From positions 55,584 to 119,583 of the forward strand of contig CAIKWZ010000075.1 of NCBI GenBank assembly GCA_903831255.1: a stretch of DNA of 64,000 nt, given 5' to 3'. This document shows positions 11,615 through 22,289 of the stretch, piece by piece. The DNA comes from an uncultured Alphaproteobacteria bacterium. Its GTDB lineage: Bacteria; Pseudomonadota; Alphaproteobacteria; Caulobacterales; Hyphomonadaceae. How positions within the stretch are numbered: position 1 is the stretch's first letter; the number at the start of each line of letters is the position of its first letter. The notes under the pieces are model-generated. The model saw only the letters and a program-made list of their open reading frames with translations, was not told the origin of the DNA and ran no database searches. A program made the translations under genes and the position numbers.

Positions 11615-11880
11615 ACCTCTCCCCGTCTCACGATCGTCTCCGACGGGCGCCGGAAATCATCCGGCGGCCCCTGTCGGAGTCTCAAGGCAAGCGTCAGATG
11701 GACAGGTAACGACGCTAAGCCGGCTCGGCAATGGCGTGGACAGCCCAATCCATACTCTTCCGCTGACGAAACCTGCGTCTTCAGCGACTGGACTATCGCC
11801 AGAGCTTTGCCCGGCGCAAAAGTCGCAAATGGTCAATTTTTGAGCCTCGAGGACAAAAAAAGGCTCTGGCCTAGGGAAAC

Positions 11881-13035
11881 ATGCCCAGCCTAAAAACCTC
11901 GCCCATGACACGATTGCACACCCTCTACAGGGATCGCCTGAAGACTGGCCAGGTCGTCCCCGACCCGGCACAGGAGGACGTCGTCCAAAGACTGGACGCT
12001 CTATCGGTCGCATTCATGCGGCGATCGAAACAACTCTTCGGCCGGACAAAGGACAACGTCAGAGGAGTTTATCTCTGGGGTGGTGTCGGCCGGGGAAAAT
12101 CACTGTTGATGGATATGTTCTTCCAGTCGATTGACATGAAATCTAAGCGTCGGGTGCATTTCCACGATCTGATGCTTGAGACCCATGCCTTTATCTTTGA
12201 ATGGAGAAGATCGGGTCCGTCAGATAGAAAGCGTCATCCCGCGTTCGTGAAAGGGGCTGGCGATGACCCGATCGCTCCTGCAGCGAAGAACATCGCCCGG
12301 CAGGCCTCACTTCTTTGTCTCGATGAATTTCATGTGACGTCGATTGCCGACGCGATGATCCTCGGGCGCCTTTTTGAACGTCTCCTGGAGTATGGCGTTA
12401 CCATTATCGCGACGTCCAACCGCCCCCCAAGGGACCTTTACCAGAACGGAATCAACCGCCAGCTCTTTATTCCGTTTATAGAGCGACTGGAGACAGAGCT
12501 GGATGTCGTCGAACTGAAGTCCATGCGCGACTTTCGGCTCGAACGACTGAGGGCGGCGCCAGTTTATCACTACCCTCTGTCGAATGACGCAGATCAGGCC
12601 ATGGACGAGACCTTCGAGCGATTGACCGCAGGCGAGGTCGCCGCTCCCGGAGCTCTCGAGGTTCAGGGCCGCGTGGTGCCGGTTCCCCTTCAGGCTGCGG
12701 GCGTGGCGAGATTTTCGTTCGGGGATCTTTGCGCTGCGGCTCTCGGAGCCGCGGACTACATCGCCATTGCCCGCAGATACCATACAGTTCTCGTCGACCG
12801 GACCCCCAGGCTTTCCCCCGAAAGAAGAGACTGGGCTGCGCGCTTCGTCACCCTCATCGATATCCTCTACGAGGCCAGGACCAAGCTTGTCATGTCGGCC
12901 GAAGAAGAGCCTGATCGGCTCTATCCCTCCGGAGACGGTTCGTTCGAGTTTCAGCGTACAGCCAGCCGCCTGCATGAAATGCGATCCGCGGATTATCTGG
13001 CGCTTGCCAGGGCCGAACCTGGCGACGGGACGTGA
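11881..13035 (+). CDS. zapE: ZapE/AFG1-type cell division ATPase
   Basis: An AFG1-like P-loop ATPase of 384 residues. ZapE associates with the Z-ring in bacteria, and AFG1 relatives act in mitochondrial protein quality control. Walker A GGVGRGKS is at 67-74 and Walker B LLCLDEFH at about 144-151. TSNRPP (sensor-1-like) and the family block GINRQLFIPFI follow. The start ATG has AGGGA 4 nt upstream. It is transcribed toward mdh, 374 bp away, a neighbourhood seen in other Alphaproteobacteria as far as I recall. Confidence 0.93.
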   Translation: MPSLKTSPMTRLHTLYRDRLKTGQVVPDPAQEDVVQRLDALSVAFMRRSKQLFGRTKDNVRGVYLWGGVGRGKSLLMDMFFQSIDMKSKRRVHFHDLMLETHAFIFEWRRSGPSDRKRHPAFVKGAGDDPIAPAAKNIARQASLLCLDEFHVTSIADAMILGRLFERLLEYGVTIIATSNRPPRDLYQNGINRQLFIPFIERLETELDVVELKSMRDFRLERLRAAPVYHYPLSNDADQAMDETFERLTAGEVAAPGALEVQGRVVPVPLQAAGVARFSFGDLCAAALGAADYIAIARRYHTVLVDRTPRLSPERRDWAARFVTLIDILYEARTKLVMSAEEEPDRLYPSGDGSFEFQRTASRLHEMRSADYLALARAEPGDGT

Positions 13036-14378
<1,343 letters not shown>

Positions 14379-14407
14379 CATCAGGTTCCGTACAATCTCG
14401 AGCCGAG

Positions 14408-14440
14408 CCTGCGTCGCGCCCTCTTCAAACGCGACGCAGG
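14408..14440 (+). terminator. Strong hairpin downstream of mdh, without U-tract
   Basis: A perfect 11-bp inverted repeat (14408-14418 with 14430-14440, GC-rich, loop of 11) begins 30 nt after the mdh stop. No T-run follows, so it may act as a 3' mRNA stabiliser or a weak or Rho-assisted terminator rather than a classical intrinsic terminator. Confidence 0.55.
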
Positions 14441-14482
14441 AGAGGCGACCGAAGTCCGCATGCGGTTTGATACTGTCCGGCC

Positions 14483-15031
14483 ATGTACAGCCTGCCCTGC
14501 TCCATTGAAACCAAACGCCTGAGGCTGGTTCAGCCGTCCTTGGATCATTTCAGTGCGTGGAGCGAGTTCATGGCCGACGAGGAGGCCGCGCGCCATCTGG
14601 GCGGACCTCAAGACCCTTCGACCGCCTGGCGGGCCATGGCGACGATGTGCGGATCGTGGTCGCTTCAGGGCTTCGGCATGTATTCGGTTATCGAAAAATC
14701 GAGCGGGGCATGGGTCGGCCGCGTCGGGCCATGGCGACCCCATGACTGGCCGGGAACAGAAGTGGGGTGGGGCGTCATTCGCTCCAGATGGGGTCTGGGA
14801 TACGCATTCGAAGCAGCCGTTGCATGTATCGATCATGCTGTCCTTCACCTTGGATGGACCGACATCATTCATCTGATCGCCCCGGACAATCATCGCTCCC
14901 AAGCGCTTGCAAGACGACTGGGGGCCGAAAATCACGGTCCAGCCGCTCTCCCCGGTCCGCTCCGCGTTCACCCCGTTGAAATATGGCGGCAAAGTGCGAA
15001 CCAGTGGGCCGAGCGGCGCCCGGTCATGTAG
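14483..15031 (+). CDS. GNAT-family N-acetyltransferase (RimJ/RimL-like)
   Basis: A 182-residue acetyltransferase of the RimJ/L type. The N terminus has the typical IETKRLRLVQPSLDHF. GTEVGWGVIRSRWGLGYAFEA covers the acetyl-CoA-binding R/QxxGxG/A region, here RWGLGYA. APDNHRSQALARRLGAE is the conserved C-terminal N/SxxSxxxxxKLGF-like block. The acceptor (protein N terminus or small molecule) is unknown. It stands alone between mdh and leuC with no overlap to either. Confidence 0.85.
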   Translation: MYSLPCSIETKRLRLVQPSLDHFSAWSEFMADEEAARHLGGPQDPSTAWRAMATMCGSWSLQGFGMYSVIEKSSGAWVGRVGPWRPHDWPGTEVGWGVIRSRWGLGYAFEAAVACIDHAVLHLGWTDIIHLIAPDNHRSQALARRLGAENHGPAALPGPLRVHPVEIWRQSANQWAERRPVM

Positions 15032-15116
15032 CCCGCCTTACGGTAATCGCCGGCAACAGAAGCCTCGGCGTAGGACAACTCTTGCAGCATTCCCAGCGTA
15101 ATCGCATAACCACGTC

Positions 15117-16526
15117 ATGATAGAAAAGTCGCGCACGTTATATGACAAAATCTGGGACGCCCACCTTGTCCACGAAGACAAGGCATCTGGCGAAGCATTG
15201 CTGTATATAGACCTTCACCTTATCCACGAGGTGACTACGCCTCAGGCATTTGCTGGTCTCAGAGCCAATGGCCGCGGCGTTCGAAGGCCCGATCTGACAC
15301 TTGCCGTAGCAGACCATAACACGCCTACCGAAAATCAGTCGGCGGGGCTCGCAGGCGTTCGCGACCCGGAAGCCAGAGAGCAGCTGGAAACACTTGAACG
15401 CAATGTGTCGGAACACGGTATTCGCTTTTTCCCAATGGGTGATGTCAACAATGGGATTGTCCACGTAGTCGGCCCCGAACAGGGCCGCACTCAACCTGGA
15501 ATGACAATTGTCTGCGGGGACAGCCACACATCCACTCACGGCGCCTTCGGAGCGCTGGCGCATGGAATTGGGACCTCAGAAGTTGAACATGTTCTTGCCA
15601 CGCAGACACTGCGGGCAAGGAAGATGAAAAACATGTCCATCCGAGTGACCGGGGAGTTGCCGGCCGGCGTCGGCGCTAAAGATCTCGCCCTGCATATCAT
15701 CGCCCTCATAGGGACCAATGGCGGCGCAGGTTATGTCGTCGAATACTCAGGATCTGCGATTTCGGCATTGTCCATGGAAGGCCGGATGACGCTCTGCAAT
15801 CTCTCAATCGAGGGTGGAGCGCGCGCAGGGCTGATCGCTCCTGACGAAAAAACCTTCGCCTACGTCAAAGGACGCCCCGCAGCCCCCAAAGGCGGGCAGT
15901 GGGAGACAGCGCTGAATGTCTGGAAAACGCTTTTCTCCGATCCTGGCGCGCATTGGGACCGTGTGATCGATATTGACGCCTCCCATGTGCACGCAACGAT
16001 CACATGGGGAACGAGCCCTGAACAGGCGGCTCCGATCAACGGCCGTGTGCCAAGACCCGAAGAAATTGAAGACCCCGTGAAGCGCGAAGCTGCGGTCAGG
16101 GCGCTGACTTACATGGGACTTGAGCCGGGCCAGAAACTGCTCGGCGTTCCTGTCGACCGAGTGTTTATAGGGTCCTGCACTAACTCCAGAATTGAGGACC
16201 TGCGCGCTGCGGCGACCGTGATCAGAGGTCGGCGCGTGGCCAACGGAGTGCGGGCGATGGTGGTGCCGGGTTCAGGCCTGGTGAAGGCGCTGGCCGAGGA
16301 AGAGGGACTGGACAAAGTCTTTCTGCAGGCTGGCTTCGAATGGCGCGAACCGGGGTGCTCAATGTGCCTCGGAATGAACCCTGACATCCTGTCGCCTCAG
16401 GAGAGATGCGCGTCCACGTCTAACAGAAACTTTGAAGGGCGGCAGGGACGTGGCGGACGAACTCACCTTATGAGTCCGGTTCTCGCAGCACAGACAGCGA
16501 TCGCGGGTGTGATCTCTGCCGGGTAA
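15117..16526 (+). CDS. leuC: 3-isopropylmalate dehydratase, large subunit
   Basis: The aconitase-family subunit carrying the [4Fe-4S] cluster isomerises 2- to 3-isopropylmalate in leucine synthesis, with LeuD. The 469-residue protein has [36 protein letters not shown], and the cluster ligands in IGSCTNSR plus the CxxC of GCSMCLGMN. The family C terminus ([14 protein letters not shown]) is intact. LeuD would normally be adjacent but lies 5.8 kb downstream. The next gene starts 13 bp after the stop. Confidence 0.97.
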   Translation: MIEKSRTLYDKIWDAHLVHEDKASGEALLYIDLHLIHEVTTPQAFAGLRANGRGVRRPDLTLAVADHNTPTENQSAGLAGVRDPEAREQLETLERNVSEHGIRFFPMGDVNNGIVHVVGPEQGRTQPGMTIVCGDSHTSTHGAFGALAHGIGTSEVEHVLATQTLRARKMKNMSIRVTGELPAGVGAKDLALHIIALIGTNGGAGYVVEYSGSAISALSMEGRMTLCNLSIEGGARAGLIAPDEKTFAYVKGRPAAPKGGQWETALNVWKTLFSDPGAHWDRVIDIDASHVHATITWGTSPEQAAPINGRVPRPEEIEDPVKREAAVRALTYMGLEPGQKLLGVPVDRVFIGSCTNSRIEDLRAAATVIRGRRVANGVRAMVVPGSGLVKALAEEEGLDKVFLQAGFEWREPGCSMCLGMNPDILSPQERCASTSNRNFEGRQGRGGRTHLMSPVLAAQTAIAGVISAG

Positions 16527-16539
16527 GCCAGAAGGTCCC

Positions 16540-17412
16540 ATGACCCGATTGCGCCGATCGACACGCGCAGGTTCACTTCGAACCGCCATGGCGCTGGCGG
16601 TCTGGGCGGGAATGATCGTGGCCTCAACAGAGAGGCCCGCGGACGTCGAACCGCCGTGGGACGAGAGGGTCTCAGACTTTTCTCTTCCCAAACCGGAGAC
16701 GTCCTCCAGCAGCGATAGCCGTCCGTTTCTGGTCTGGTCGACCCACTATTTCATTCCCATTGTCTCAGCAGCGGATCCCGACGATCCGGACAGTTACGCC
16801 CTCCTAAACACTCTCGGACGAGAGATCTCTCCGAGACTCAAACGAGAGGACTGGTGTGATGGCGTTCTCCAGGGATCCATCCACATCAGGTCGCCGACAG
16901 GTGAGCTTCGATCCTATGCCTATGTAGATTCAAAAGGTCCGGATCAGGCGGATTGCGATCGCTGGCTCGGGCGGCTTTCTGACAACATCAAACTGGCGTC
17001 CCGCCGCGCCCGGTTCAAGCCGCTGGCATCGCCACTGGACTGCGGCGGCCGGGCGCGTCCGCTGACCCCATTCCGTACGATTGCTGTCGATCCGGATTTC
17101 ATCAGGCTTGGAAGCGTATTATACATCAGTGAACTGAGCGGTCAGCGGTTTCGTCTGAACGGCCGCGACATGACCCATGACGGTTACCTGATAGCCGATG
17201 ACTATGGAGGCGCTGTCGAGCGCAATCAGATCGATTTGTTCACCGCTGGCGAGGAAAAGTCCCCCCTCCCCGACATCGTGACGAACACCCCGAAGATGAC
17301 TGTCTCGGCAGCAATCGTCCCTGCAGACTCAGCGGAGGCCCTCGCCCTGAAGCAGGCGCTCTCCGAGCAGTGCCGCCCACAGGCCGATCAGTCTGCTCCT
17401 CTGGACAGGTAA
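16540..17412 (+). CDS. 3D-domain (MltA C-terminal-like) exported protein
   Basis: A 290-residue protein with an N-terminal hydrophobic segment (about 15-28) suggesting export or an anchor. The clear part is a double-psi beta-barrel 3D domain at about 175-235: TIAVDPDFIRLGSVLYI, then LIADDYGGAVERNQIDLF. The paired aspartates typical of MltA-like murein glycosidases are visible. The preceding region (about 60-170) resembles uncharacterised alphaproteobacterial 3D proteins, and I do not see a full MltA barrel. A peptidoglycan-related role is inference. It follows leuC by 13 bp and precedes a secreted DUF3089 protein by 44 bp. Confidence 0.75.
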   Translation: MTRLRRSTRAGSLRTAMALAVWAGMIVASTERPADVEPPWDERVSDFSLPKPETSSSSDSRPFLVWSTHYFIPIVSAADPDDPDSYALLNTLGREISPRLKREDWCDGVLQGSIHIRSPTGELRSYAYVDSKGPDQADCDRWLGRLSDNIKLASRRARFKPLASPLDCGGRARPLTPFRTIAVDPDFIRLGSVLYISELSGQRFRLNGRDMTHDGYLIADDYGGAVERNQIDLFTAGEEKSPLPDIVTNTPKMTVSAAIVPADSAEALALKQALSEQCRPQADQSAPLDR

Positions 17413-17456
17413 AGAAGGACCTGCATCTATCCTGTGGTCCAAGGGAGAGATCCAAA

Positions 17457-18617
17457 ATGAAGCGATCCTTGATTGCAGGTATTCTCGCAGCGCACTGCGT
17501 CTTACCTGTGCTCGCACAGACGCCAGCGCAGAGCCCGGCAGCGAGCTCAGCGCGGACGGATTATTCTCGCAGCGAAAACTGGCTATGCAGGCCCGGGATC
17601 GCGTCGAACGCCTGCGAGATCAACCTCGACACGACTGTCATTCAGGCGGACGGCTCATCGCATGTGGAGCGCTTCACCCCGGATCCCAATGCGCCGATTG
17701 ACTGCTTTTATGTTTATCCCACGGTCTCTCTGGACGCCACGGCCTACAGTGATCTGAAAGCTGGGCCGGAGGAGCTGAACGTCGTCAAGGCTCAGCTGGC
17801 GCGTCTCGGGTCCGTATGCCGCCTGTTTGCTCCCATGTACCGTCAGATATCACTGGGTGCGCTGCGAGCGCGAATGTCCGGAGGCCCTGCGGTGCCGGTC
17901 AATGGCGCACCTGCAGATGCCAGTAATGACGTGGACGACGCGTGGACGTGGTATCTGGCCAATGAAAACAGGGGGCGCGGCGTAGTGATACTCGGCCACT
18001 CTCAGGGTTCCGGGCAAATCACGCGCCTTATCGCATCGAGAATCGACGCAACGCCGCTTCAGGCCCAACTCGTCTCGGCAGTTATCCTTGGTTCGACGAT
18101 CCAAAAGCCGAAGGCCGCTGATGTGGGAGGCACATTCAAAGCTATTCCGGCGTGCACGCGAAAAGATCAGGTCGGATGCGTGATCAGCTTCTCGACATTC
18201 AGGGAGACGGTGCCCCCTTCAGCGAACGCACTTTTCGGCCGCAACGGCAAGGATACCGAGGCGGTATGCGTAAATCCCGGAGCGATCGACACGGGCGAAA
18301 CAATGCAGCCGAAGATCTATTACTCGAACAACGGGAGAGAGTGGGCAAAAGGGGTCAAGGTCGAGACACCCTTTGTCGCCTTGCCGGGTCTGGTATCTAC
18401 AGCATGTGTGAAATCGGCCTCGCACACCTACCTGGAAATGAGAATTCGACCGCTTCCGAATGATCGTCGTTTGGCTGATCCCGGAACAGACGTGATGTCC
18501 GCTGGAAAGCCTGATCCGGCATGGGGTCTGCACCTGATCGATGCAAACATCGCCATCGGCGATCTGGTGGACGTTTTGAAACAGCAGGGAGAGGTCTGGC
18601 GACGGCAGCATCAATGA
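17457..18617 (+). CDS. Secreted DUF3089 alpha/beta-hydrolase-like protein
   Basis: A 386-residue protein with an evident signal peptide (MKRSLIAGILAAHCVLPVLAQ). The body matches the DUF3089 family: ENWLCRPG near the start, CFYVYPTVSLD, and the nucleophile elbow GHSQGS, so a lipase/esterase fold is likely. Several cysteines fit disulfides in the periplasm. The frame is open from 17370, but ATG 17457 is preferred: AGGGAGA lies 7 nt upstream and the signal peptide starts there. No natural substrate can be given. Confidence 0.85.
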   Translation: MKRSLIAGILAAHCVLPVLAQTPAQSPAASSARTDYSRSENWLCRPGIASNACEINLDTTVIQADGSSHVERFTPDPNAPIDCFYVYPTVSLDATAYSDLKAGPEELNVVKAQLARLGSVCRLFAPMYRQISLGALRARMSGGPAVPVNGAPADASNDVDDAWTWYLANENRGRGVVILGHSQGSGQITRLIASRIDATPLQAQLVSAVILGSTIQKPKAADVGGTFKAIPACTRKDQVGCVISFSTFRETVPPSANALFGRNGKDTEAVCVNPGAIDTGETMQPKIYYSNNGREWAKGVKVETPFVALPGLVSTACVKSASHTYLEMRIRPLPNDRRLADPGTDVMSAGKPDPAWGLHLIDANIAIGDLVDVLKQQGEVWRRQHQ

Positions 18618-18653
18618 ACCCGGCGATCCTCCCAACCGATTGCTGTCGCAACC

Positions 18654-19310
18654 TTAGAACTCCATATCAAGCTCCTCGATCTCCTCTGGCTCATTCAAGG
18701 CCTCGGAGATCCATTCCTTCATCGGAGCCCAGGACAGGATCAGATCGCAATAGCTCTGCGCCTGGGGTTCAAGCTCAACATTGTACGTTCGGAAGCGCGT
18801 GCACACCGGAGCGTACATAGCGTCGGCAACCGTGGGTTGAGGGCCGAAAAGAAAGGGCCCGCCATAAAGGGACAGACATTCCCGCCAGATCGTGAGGACA
18901 CGCACGATGTCCGAACGCGCGCCGGTGAAGATCCGGAAGTCACGATATCGGGCTCTCAAATTCATCGGCAGAGCAGAACGAAGATTGTAAAATCCCGAAT
19001 GCATCTCCGCACTCACTGACCGACAATGTGCGCGCGCGATACGCTCAGTGGGCAACAGCCCTGCATCAGGCGTCAGTTCATCAAGGTATTCCGCAATCGC
19101 CAGAGTATCCCAAACGCTGGCCCCTTCATGATTGAGTCGTGGAACGAGGACGGTCGGAGACAACAGAAGCAGCTCGGCTCGATTGGCGGGGTCATCGACC
19201 GGCACACTGACCACTTTCACTTCAAGTCCGGCGAGCCGGCACAGAAGCCAAGCTCTGAGAGACCAGGAAGAATAGTTCCGGCTCGAAATGGTCAAAGTGG
19301 TCTCGCCCAT
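18654..19310 (-). CDS. Glutathione S-transferase family protein
   Basis: A 218-residue GST fold protein. The N-terminal thioredoxin-like domain has SSRNYSSWSLRAWLL with the catalytic-type serine region, the cis-Pro block TVLVPRL and the glutathione-binding VWDTLAIAEYL. The helical C-terminal domain ends in an acidic tail (EEIEELDMEF). The start ATG at 19310 has AGGGG at 6 nt. It is convergent with the DUF3089 gene, with a 36-bp gap. The substrate is unknown. Confidence 0.88.
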   Translation of the reverse strand: MGETTLTISSRNYSSWSLRAWLLCRLAGLEVKVVSVPVDDPANRAELLLLSPTVLVPRLNHEGASVWDTLAIAEYLDELTPDAGLLPTERIARAHCRSVSAEMHSGFYNLRSALPMNLRARYRDFRIFTGARSDIVRVLTIWRECLSLYGGPFLFGPQPTVADAMYAPVCTRFRTYNVELEPQAQSYCDLILSWAPMKEWISEALNEPEEIEELDMEF

Positions 19311-19438
19311 CCGTTACCCCTTTTCAGGACGTTAATTTTGGTGTGCTATCCTATGCTGCACCGCAACAAGGCGGAACGGATTTCAGGTTTTAATCAGACC
19401 TCTGATCCCTTCCGCCTCGAAAATGAGCGCGCCAAGAC

Positions 19439-20644
19439 ATGTGGTACCATCTTTATGAGGCGCAACTTCAGGCGTCAGCGCCGTTCAGAGCCGCGGCGAT
19501 GGGGATGAAAAACGTCCTCGCGCGATCCAGTGGAACCACGCTGGAGCGTCAGGTCTTAGCGACGCTGGAGATGGCGGGACGGGCGAAACTCACGCACCGA
19601 CGACCTCCGTTTGAGATACCCTCAGTGCGAGTGGGCGACGCGGTCGCTCGGGTAACCGAAGAAGTGGCGCTGCATCTGCCGTTCGGCGATCTGCTGCATT
19701 TCAGGAAAGACATCGACGCGGTCCAGCCGCGGGTCCTTGTCGTGGCGCCCCTCTCCGGTCACTTCGCAACCTTATTAAGGGGAACTGTCAGGACCCTGCT
19801 GCAGGATCATGATGTCTATGTTACCGATTGGCTCAACGCCCGGGACGTAGCACTCCGGCATGGCCGCTTCGGGTTTGAAGATTACGTCGATTACCTCATT
19901 CGATTTTTGGAGCATCTCGGCCCTGGCGCTCATATGGTCGCGGTGTGTCAGCCCTGTGTCCAGGCTCTTGCCTCAACCGCGATCATGGCGGCCGATAATC
20001 ACCCATGCGAACCGAAAAGCCTGACGCTGATGGCGGGCCCCCTCGACTGCCGCATAAATCCGACGACGGTGAACGACCTCGCTACAAACAATCCCATTGA
20101 TTGGTTCAGGACGAACCTTATCTCGACCGTTCCCTTCCCTCATCCAGGATGGGGAAGGCGCGTGTATCCGGGGTTCATTCAGCTCACGGCCTTCATGTCA
20201 ATGAACCCGCAGCGTCACCTCGACCAGCATCAGAACCTTTTTTCTCACCTGATGTCAGGAGCCGCCGAGGAGGCCGAGACAATCAAGACCTTCTACGACG
20301 AGTACTTCGCTGTCCTTGACTTAACAGAAGAGTTCTATCTGGAGACAGTGGAATGGGTGTTTCAGGATATGCGTCTTCCAACAGGCCGACTACTCCATCG
20401 CGGCGAGACGATCGATCCGAGCGCCATTCGGCGAACCGCTATTCTGACAGTAGAGGGTGAGAACGACGATATCTGTTCTGTTGGACAAACTTCGGCCGCT
20501 CACGACCTAGCGTCCCGGCTTCCGCCTCATTTACGCCACCACCACCTGCAGGCAGGGGTTGGTCATTACGGCGTCTTCAACGGACGCAAGTGGGAAAGCC
20601 AGATTTATCCACGGGTGAAGAGCGTTATCCTCTCCATGGAATAA
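19439..20644 (+). CDS. phaZ: Intracellular polyhydroxyalkanoate (PHB) depolymerase
   Basis: Hydrolyses intracellular PHB granules to 3-hydroxybutyrate oligomers. The 401-residue protein starts with the family N terminus (MWYHLYEAQLQ, then APFRAAA). It has VYVTDWLNARDV and the cysteine nucleophile Cys170 in VCQP; this family uses a Cys-Asp-His triad. PLDCRINPTTVND follows, and a late GVGHYGVFNGRKW contains the catalytic histidine. The Shine-Dalgarno is weak. It shares a 128-bp divergent upstream region with the GST gene. The organism therefore probably makes PHB, although no synthase is in the window. Confidence 0.92.
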   Translation: MWYHLYEAQLQASAPFRAAAMGMKNVLARSSGTTLERQVLATLEMAGRAKLTHRRPPFEIPSVRVGDAVARVTEEVALHLPFGDLLHFRKDIDAVQPRVLVVAPLSGHFATLLRGTVRTLLQDHDVYVTDWLNARDVALRHGRFGFEDYVDYLIRFLEHLGPGAHMVAVCQPCVQALASTAIMAADNHPCEPKSLTLMAGPLDCRINPTTVNDLATNNPIDWFRTNLISTVPFPHPGWGRRVYPGFIQLTAFMSMNPQRHLDQHQNLFSHLMSGAAEEAETIKTFYDEYFAVLDLTEEFYLETVEWVFQDMRLPTGRLLHRGETIDPSAIRRTAILTVEGENDDICSVGQTSAAHDLASRLPPHLRHHHLQAGVGHYGVFNGRKWESQIYPRVKSVILSME

Positions 20645-20693
20645 CAGAGAGGGCCGGACCGATGCAAACTCGGGGCCGGTCGACCCCTGAGGA

Positions 20694-21224
20694 CTAAGGC
20701 TTGCGAATCTTAAGCTCCACCCGCGCGACGCGAACGCCCCACTTCCCAACAGAGGCTCTGTTGAGCACAACTCCGTCCGCCGTCTTGACCATGACATCCT
20801 GAAAATGAACCTGCATTCCGGGTTCGCCTTTTTCATTCGGCAACCTGACGTCGTAAGAAAGGCGGAAGGCCGCCCCATCCTGCCACCCCTTAGCCTGACC
20901 AACGACGTCCTCCCGAACTCCCGAATAGAGCCCGTCTCCCTTCAAGGTCAGAACCCATGTCTTCTGATCTTTCTCACCGTCGTCATACTCAAAGCGCTCT
21001 TTGAGCGTGAACGTGTCGCCAGCTAGTTCCCCCTCAAGATAAGCGGTGAAACCCCTCTTGAGGCCGTTGATCGCCGAAAACTCGCCTCTCGCTACGGTCG
21101 ACCCGGCGAGGTCCCGTTCAATCACAAAGGCGGAAGGGCCGGTTTCTTGCGGCAAAGGCGGGGCGCCCGCACACGCCGTTAGAAGAAGTGGAAGGGCGAC
21201 TGCAAGCTTCATTCGGATCGACAT
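20694..21224 (-). CDS. DUF3833-family lipoprotein
   Basis: A 176-residue putative lipoprotein with lipobox LLTAC (Cys18) after a short signal sequence. The body matches DUF3833: repeated beta-strands with RGEFSAINGLKRGFTAYLEGE, then GWQDGAAFRLSYDVRLPNEKGEPGMQVHFQD. The fold resembles a lipocalin, but no function is established. The start has GGAG 6 nt upstream. It converges with phaZ; the 49-bp gap holds an imperfect GC-rich inverted repeat. Confidence 0.82.
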   Translation of the reverse strand: MSIRMKLAVALPLLLTACAGAPPLPQETGPSAFVIERDLAGSTVARGEFSAINGLKRGFTAYLEGELAGDTFTLKERFEYDDGEKDQKTWVLTLKGDGLYSGVREDVVGQAKGWQDGAAFRLSYDVRLPNEKGEPGMQVHFQDVMVKTADGVVLNRASVGKWGVRVARVELKIRKP

Positions 21225-21303
21225 TAGAGGCTCCGGAACACGGCGACCTGACTGTTACGTGCCCTGACTTCGTTTGGACCTCAGCTTCGCGCCGTCACAG
21301 ATT

Positions 21304-21966
21304 TTAGGTCGATACGACATCGACAAAAATAGCCGAAAAGTGACAGGTGGATCCCGCGACCACAAAACCGTGCCAGATCGCCGAGTTGAAGGGCAAGCGC
21401 TTGAGCACATGAAAGACCACTCCAACCGTATAAAGGACGCCTCCCAACGCGAGAAAAACAAGTCCTTCAGGAGACATCGCCCTCACGAGTCTGTCGAGAA
21501 CGGCAAGAACAGCCCATCCCAACAAGAGGTACAATCCGATGTAGACTCTGGGCGCATTCCATCTGGCGATCAAATTGAGCGCCACGCCCAGAAAAGCGAC
21601 GGCCCACACGACCGTGAGCACCACCCAGGCAACCGGCTCATGGATAAATGACAACATAAGCGGCGTATACGAGCCCGCGATCATGACAAAGATGGCTGCA
21701 AGATCGAGACGTTGGAAAAGATGGGCGATCGCTGGATTACGATTGACGTTGTAAAGCGTCGAGCATGAAAGCATCGCCATGAGCCCAACAGAGTATATCG
21801 CGAGGCCGACAGCGATCCGCGGCGAGTCCACCAGCGAGATATTGACGAACAGAAGGACGCAACCAAGCGCCCCGAGAACGAGCCCGACTCCATGAACAAT
21901 CAGATCGGCTATCCATTCCCTTCGATGGAGCTGAGGATACCAATCCCCCCTATCCTCTTGACTCAT
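21304..21966 (-). CDS. TrhA/hemolysin III-family membrane protein
   Basis: A 220-residue protein with seven predicted transmembrane helices of the PAQR-like TrhA/YqfA family. Typical blocks are ADLIVHGVGLVLG, CSTLYN, FQRLDLAAIFVMIAGSYTPLM and, near the C terminus, HVLKRLPFNSAIWHGFV. The conserved histidines and aspartate that form the putative metal site are present. ATG 21966 is preferred over the longer frame because AGGAG lies 8 nt upstream. Bacterial members have been tied to membrane energetics or fluidity; the older haemolysin name is probably misleading. Confidence 0.9.
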   Translation of the reverse strand: MSQEDRGDWYPQLHRREWIADLIVHGVGLVLGALGCVLLFVNISLVDSPRIAVGLAIYSVGLMAMLSCSTLYNVNRNPAIAHLFQRLDLAAIFVMIAGSYTPLMLSFIHEPVAWVVLTVVWAVAFLGVALNLIARWNAPRVYIGLYLLLGWAVLAVLDRLVRAMSPEGLVFLALGGVLYTVGVVFHVLKRLPFNSAIWHGFVVAGSTCHFSAIFVDVVST

Positions 21967-22289
21967 TGGCTCTGCTCCTGTCCTGGCGCCAGCCCGGCGG
22001 TTCAAACTGCTCGATGCTCAGTCAGACCATCTCCTTTGTTATCGGACCCCAAGGCGGATACATGGAGGCATTACGGCCAAACAGCGATCAAAACAGAAAA
22101 TCGCCGCATTCCGGGAAGAAGGCCTCCGCCTCAGAGATCGTCAGCGCTCGGCGTCCAACAGTCATTGACCTTGATCAGGGGGACGGCCCGAACATCGCCG
22201 CTTGATACCTCTTGCAGTCTGGCGATAGTCTGAAAGGAGTTGCCGGTCGCTGCGCTCCGGCTAGTCGCCAATTGGACCCCATCCATAGC
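21967..22289. other. Divergent spacer between trhA and leuD
   Basis: This region must hold the promoters for trhA (minus) and leuD (plus). A 47-codon plus-strand frame at 22062-22205 (ATG after AAGGCGG) is the only coding candidate. Its composition is unremarkable and it matches nothing I know, so it is not called. No clear hairpin or riboswitch was recognised. Confidence 0.4.

Noticed and set aside
11648..11666. 7-bp hairpin (GC-rich, loop of 5) in the zapE/acyltransferase divergent spacer
   Set aside because: Short, no T-run, and not positioned at a gene end; such repeats are frequent by chance in GC-rich DNA.
20645..20693. Bidirectional terminator between phaZ and the DUF3833 gene
   Set aside because: The inverted repeat is imperfect with internal mismatches and lacks a T-run, so it was not called.
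21304..21966. Haemolysin virulence factor
   Set aside because: The sequence is a seven-helix TrhA/PAQR-like protein; the haemolysin name is historical and no virulence context is present.
22062..22205. 47-codon plus-strand frame between trhA and leuD, ATG after AAGGCGG
   Set aside because: Composition only weakly coding-like, no recognisable motif, and it lies where divergent promoters are needed. Conservation data would be required.
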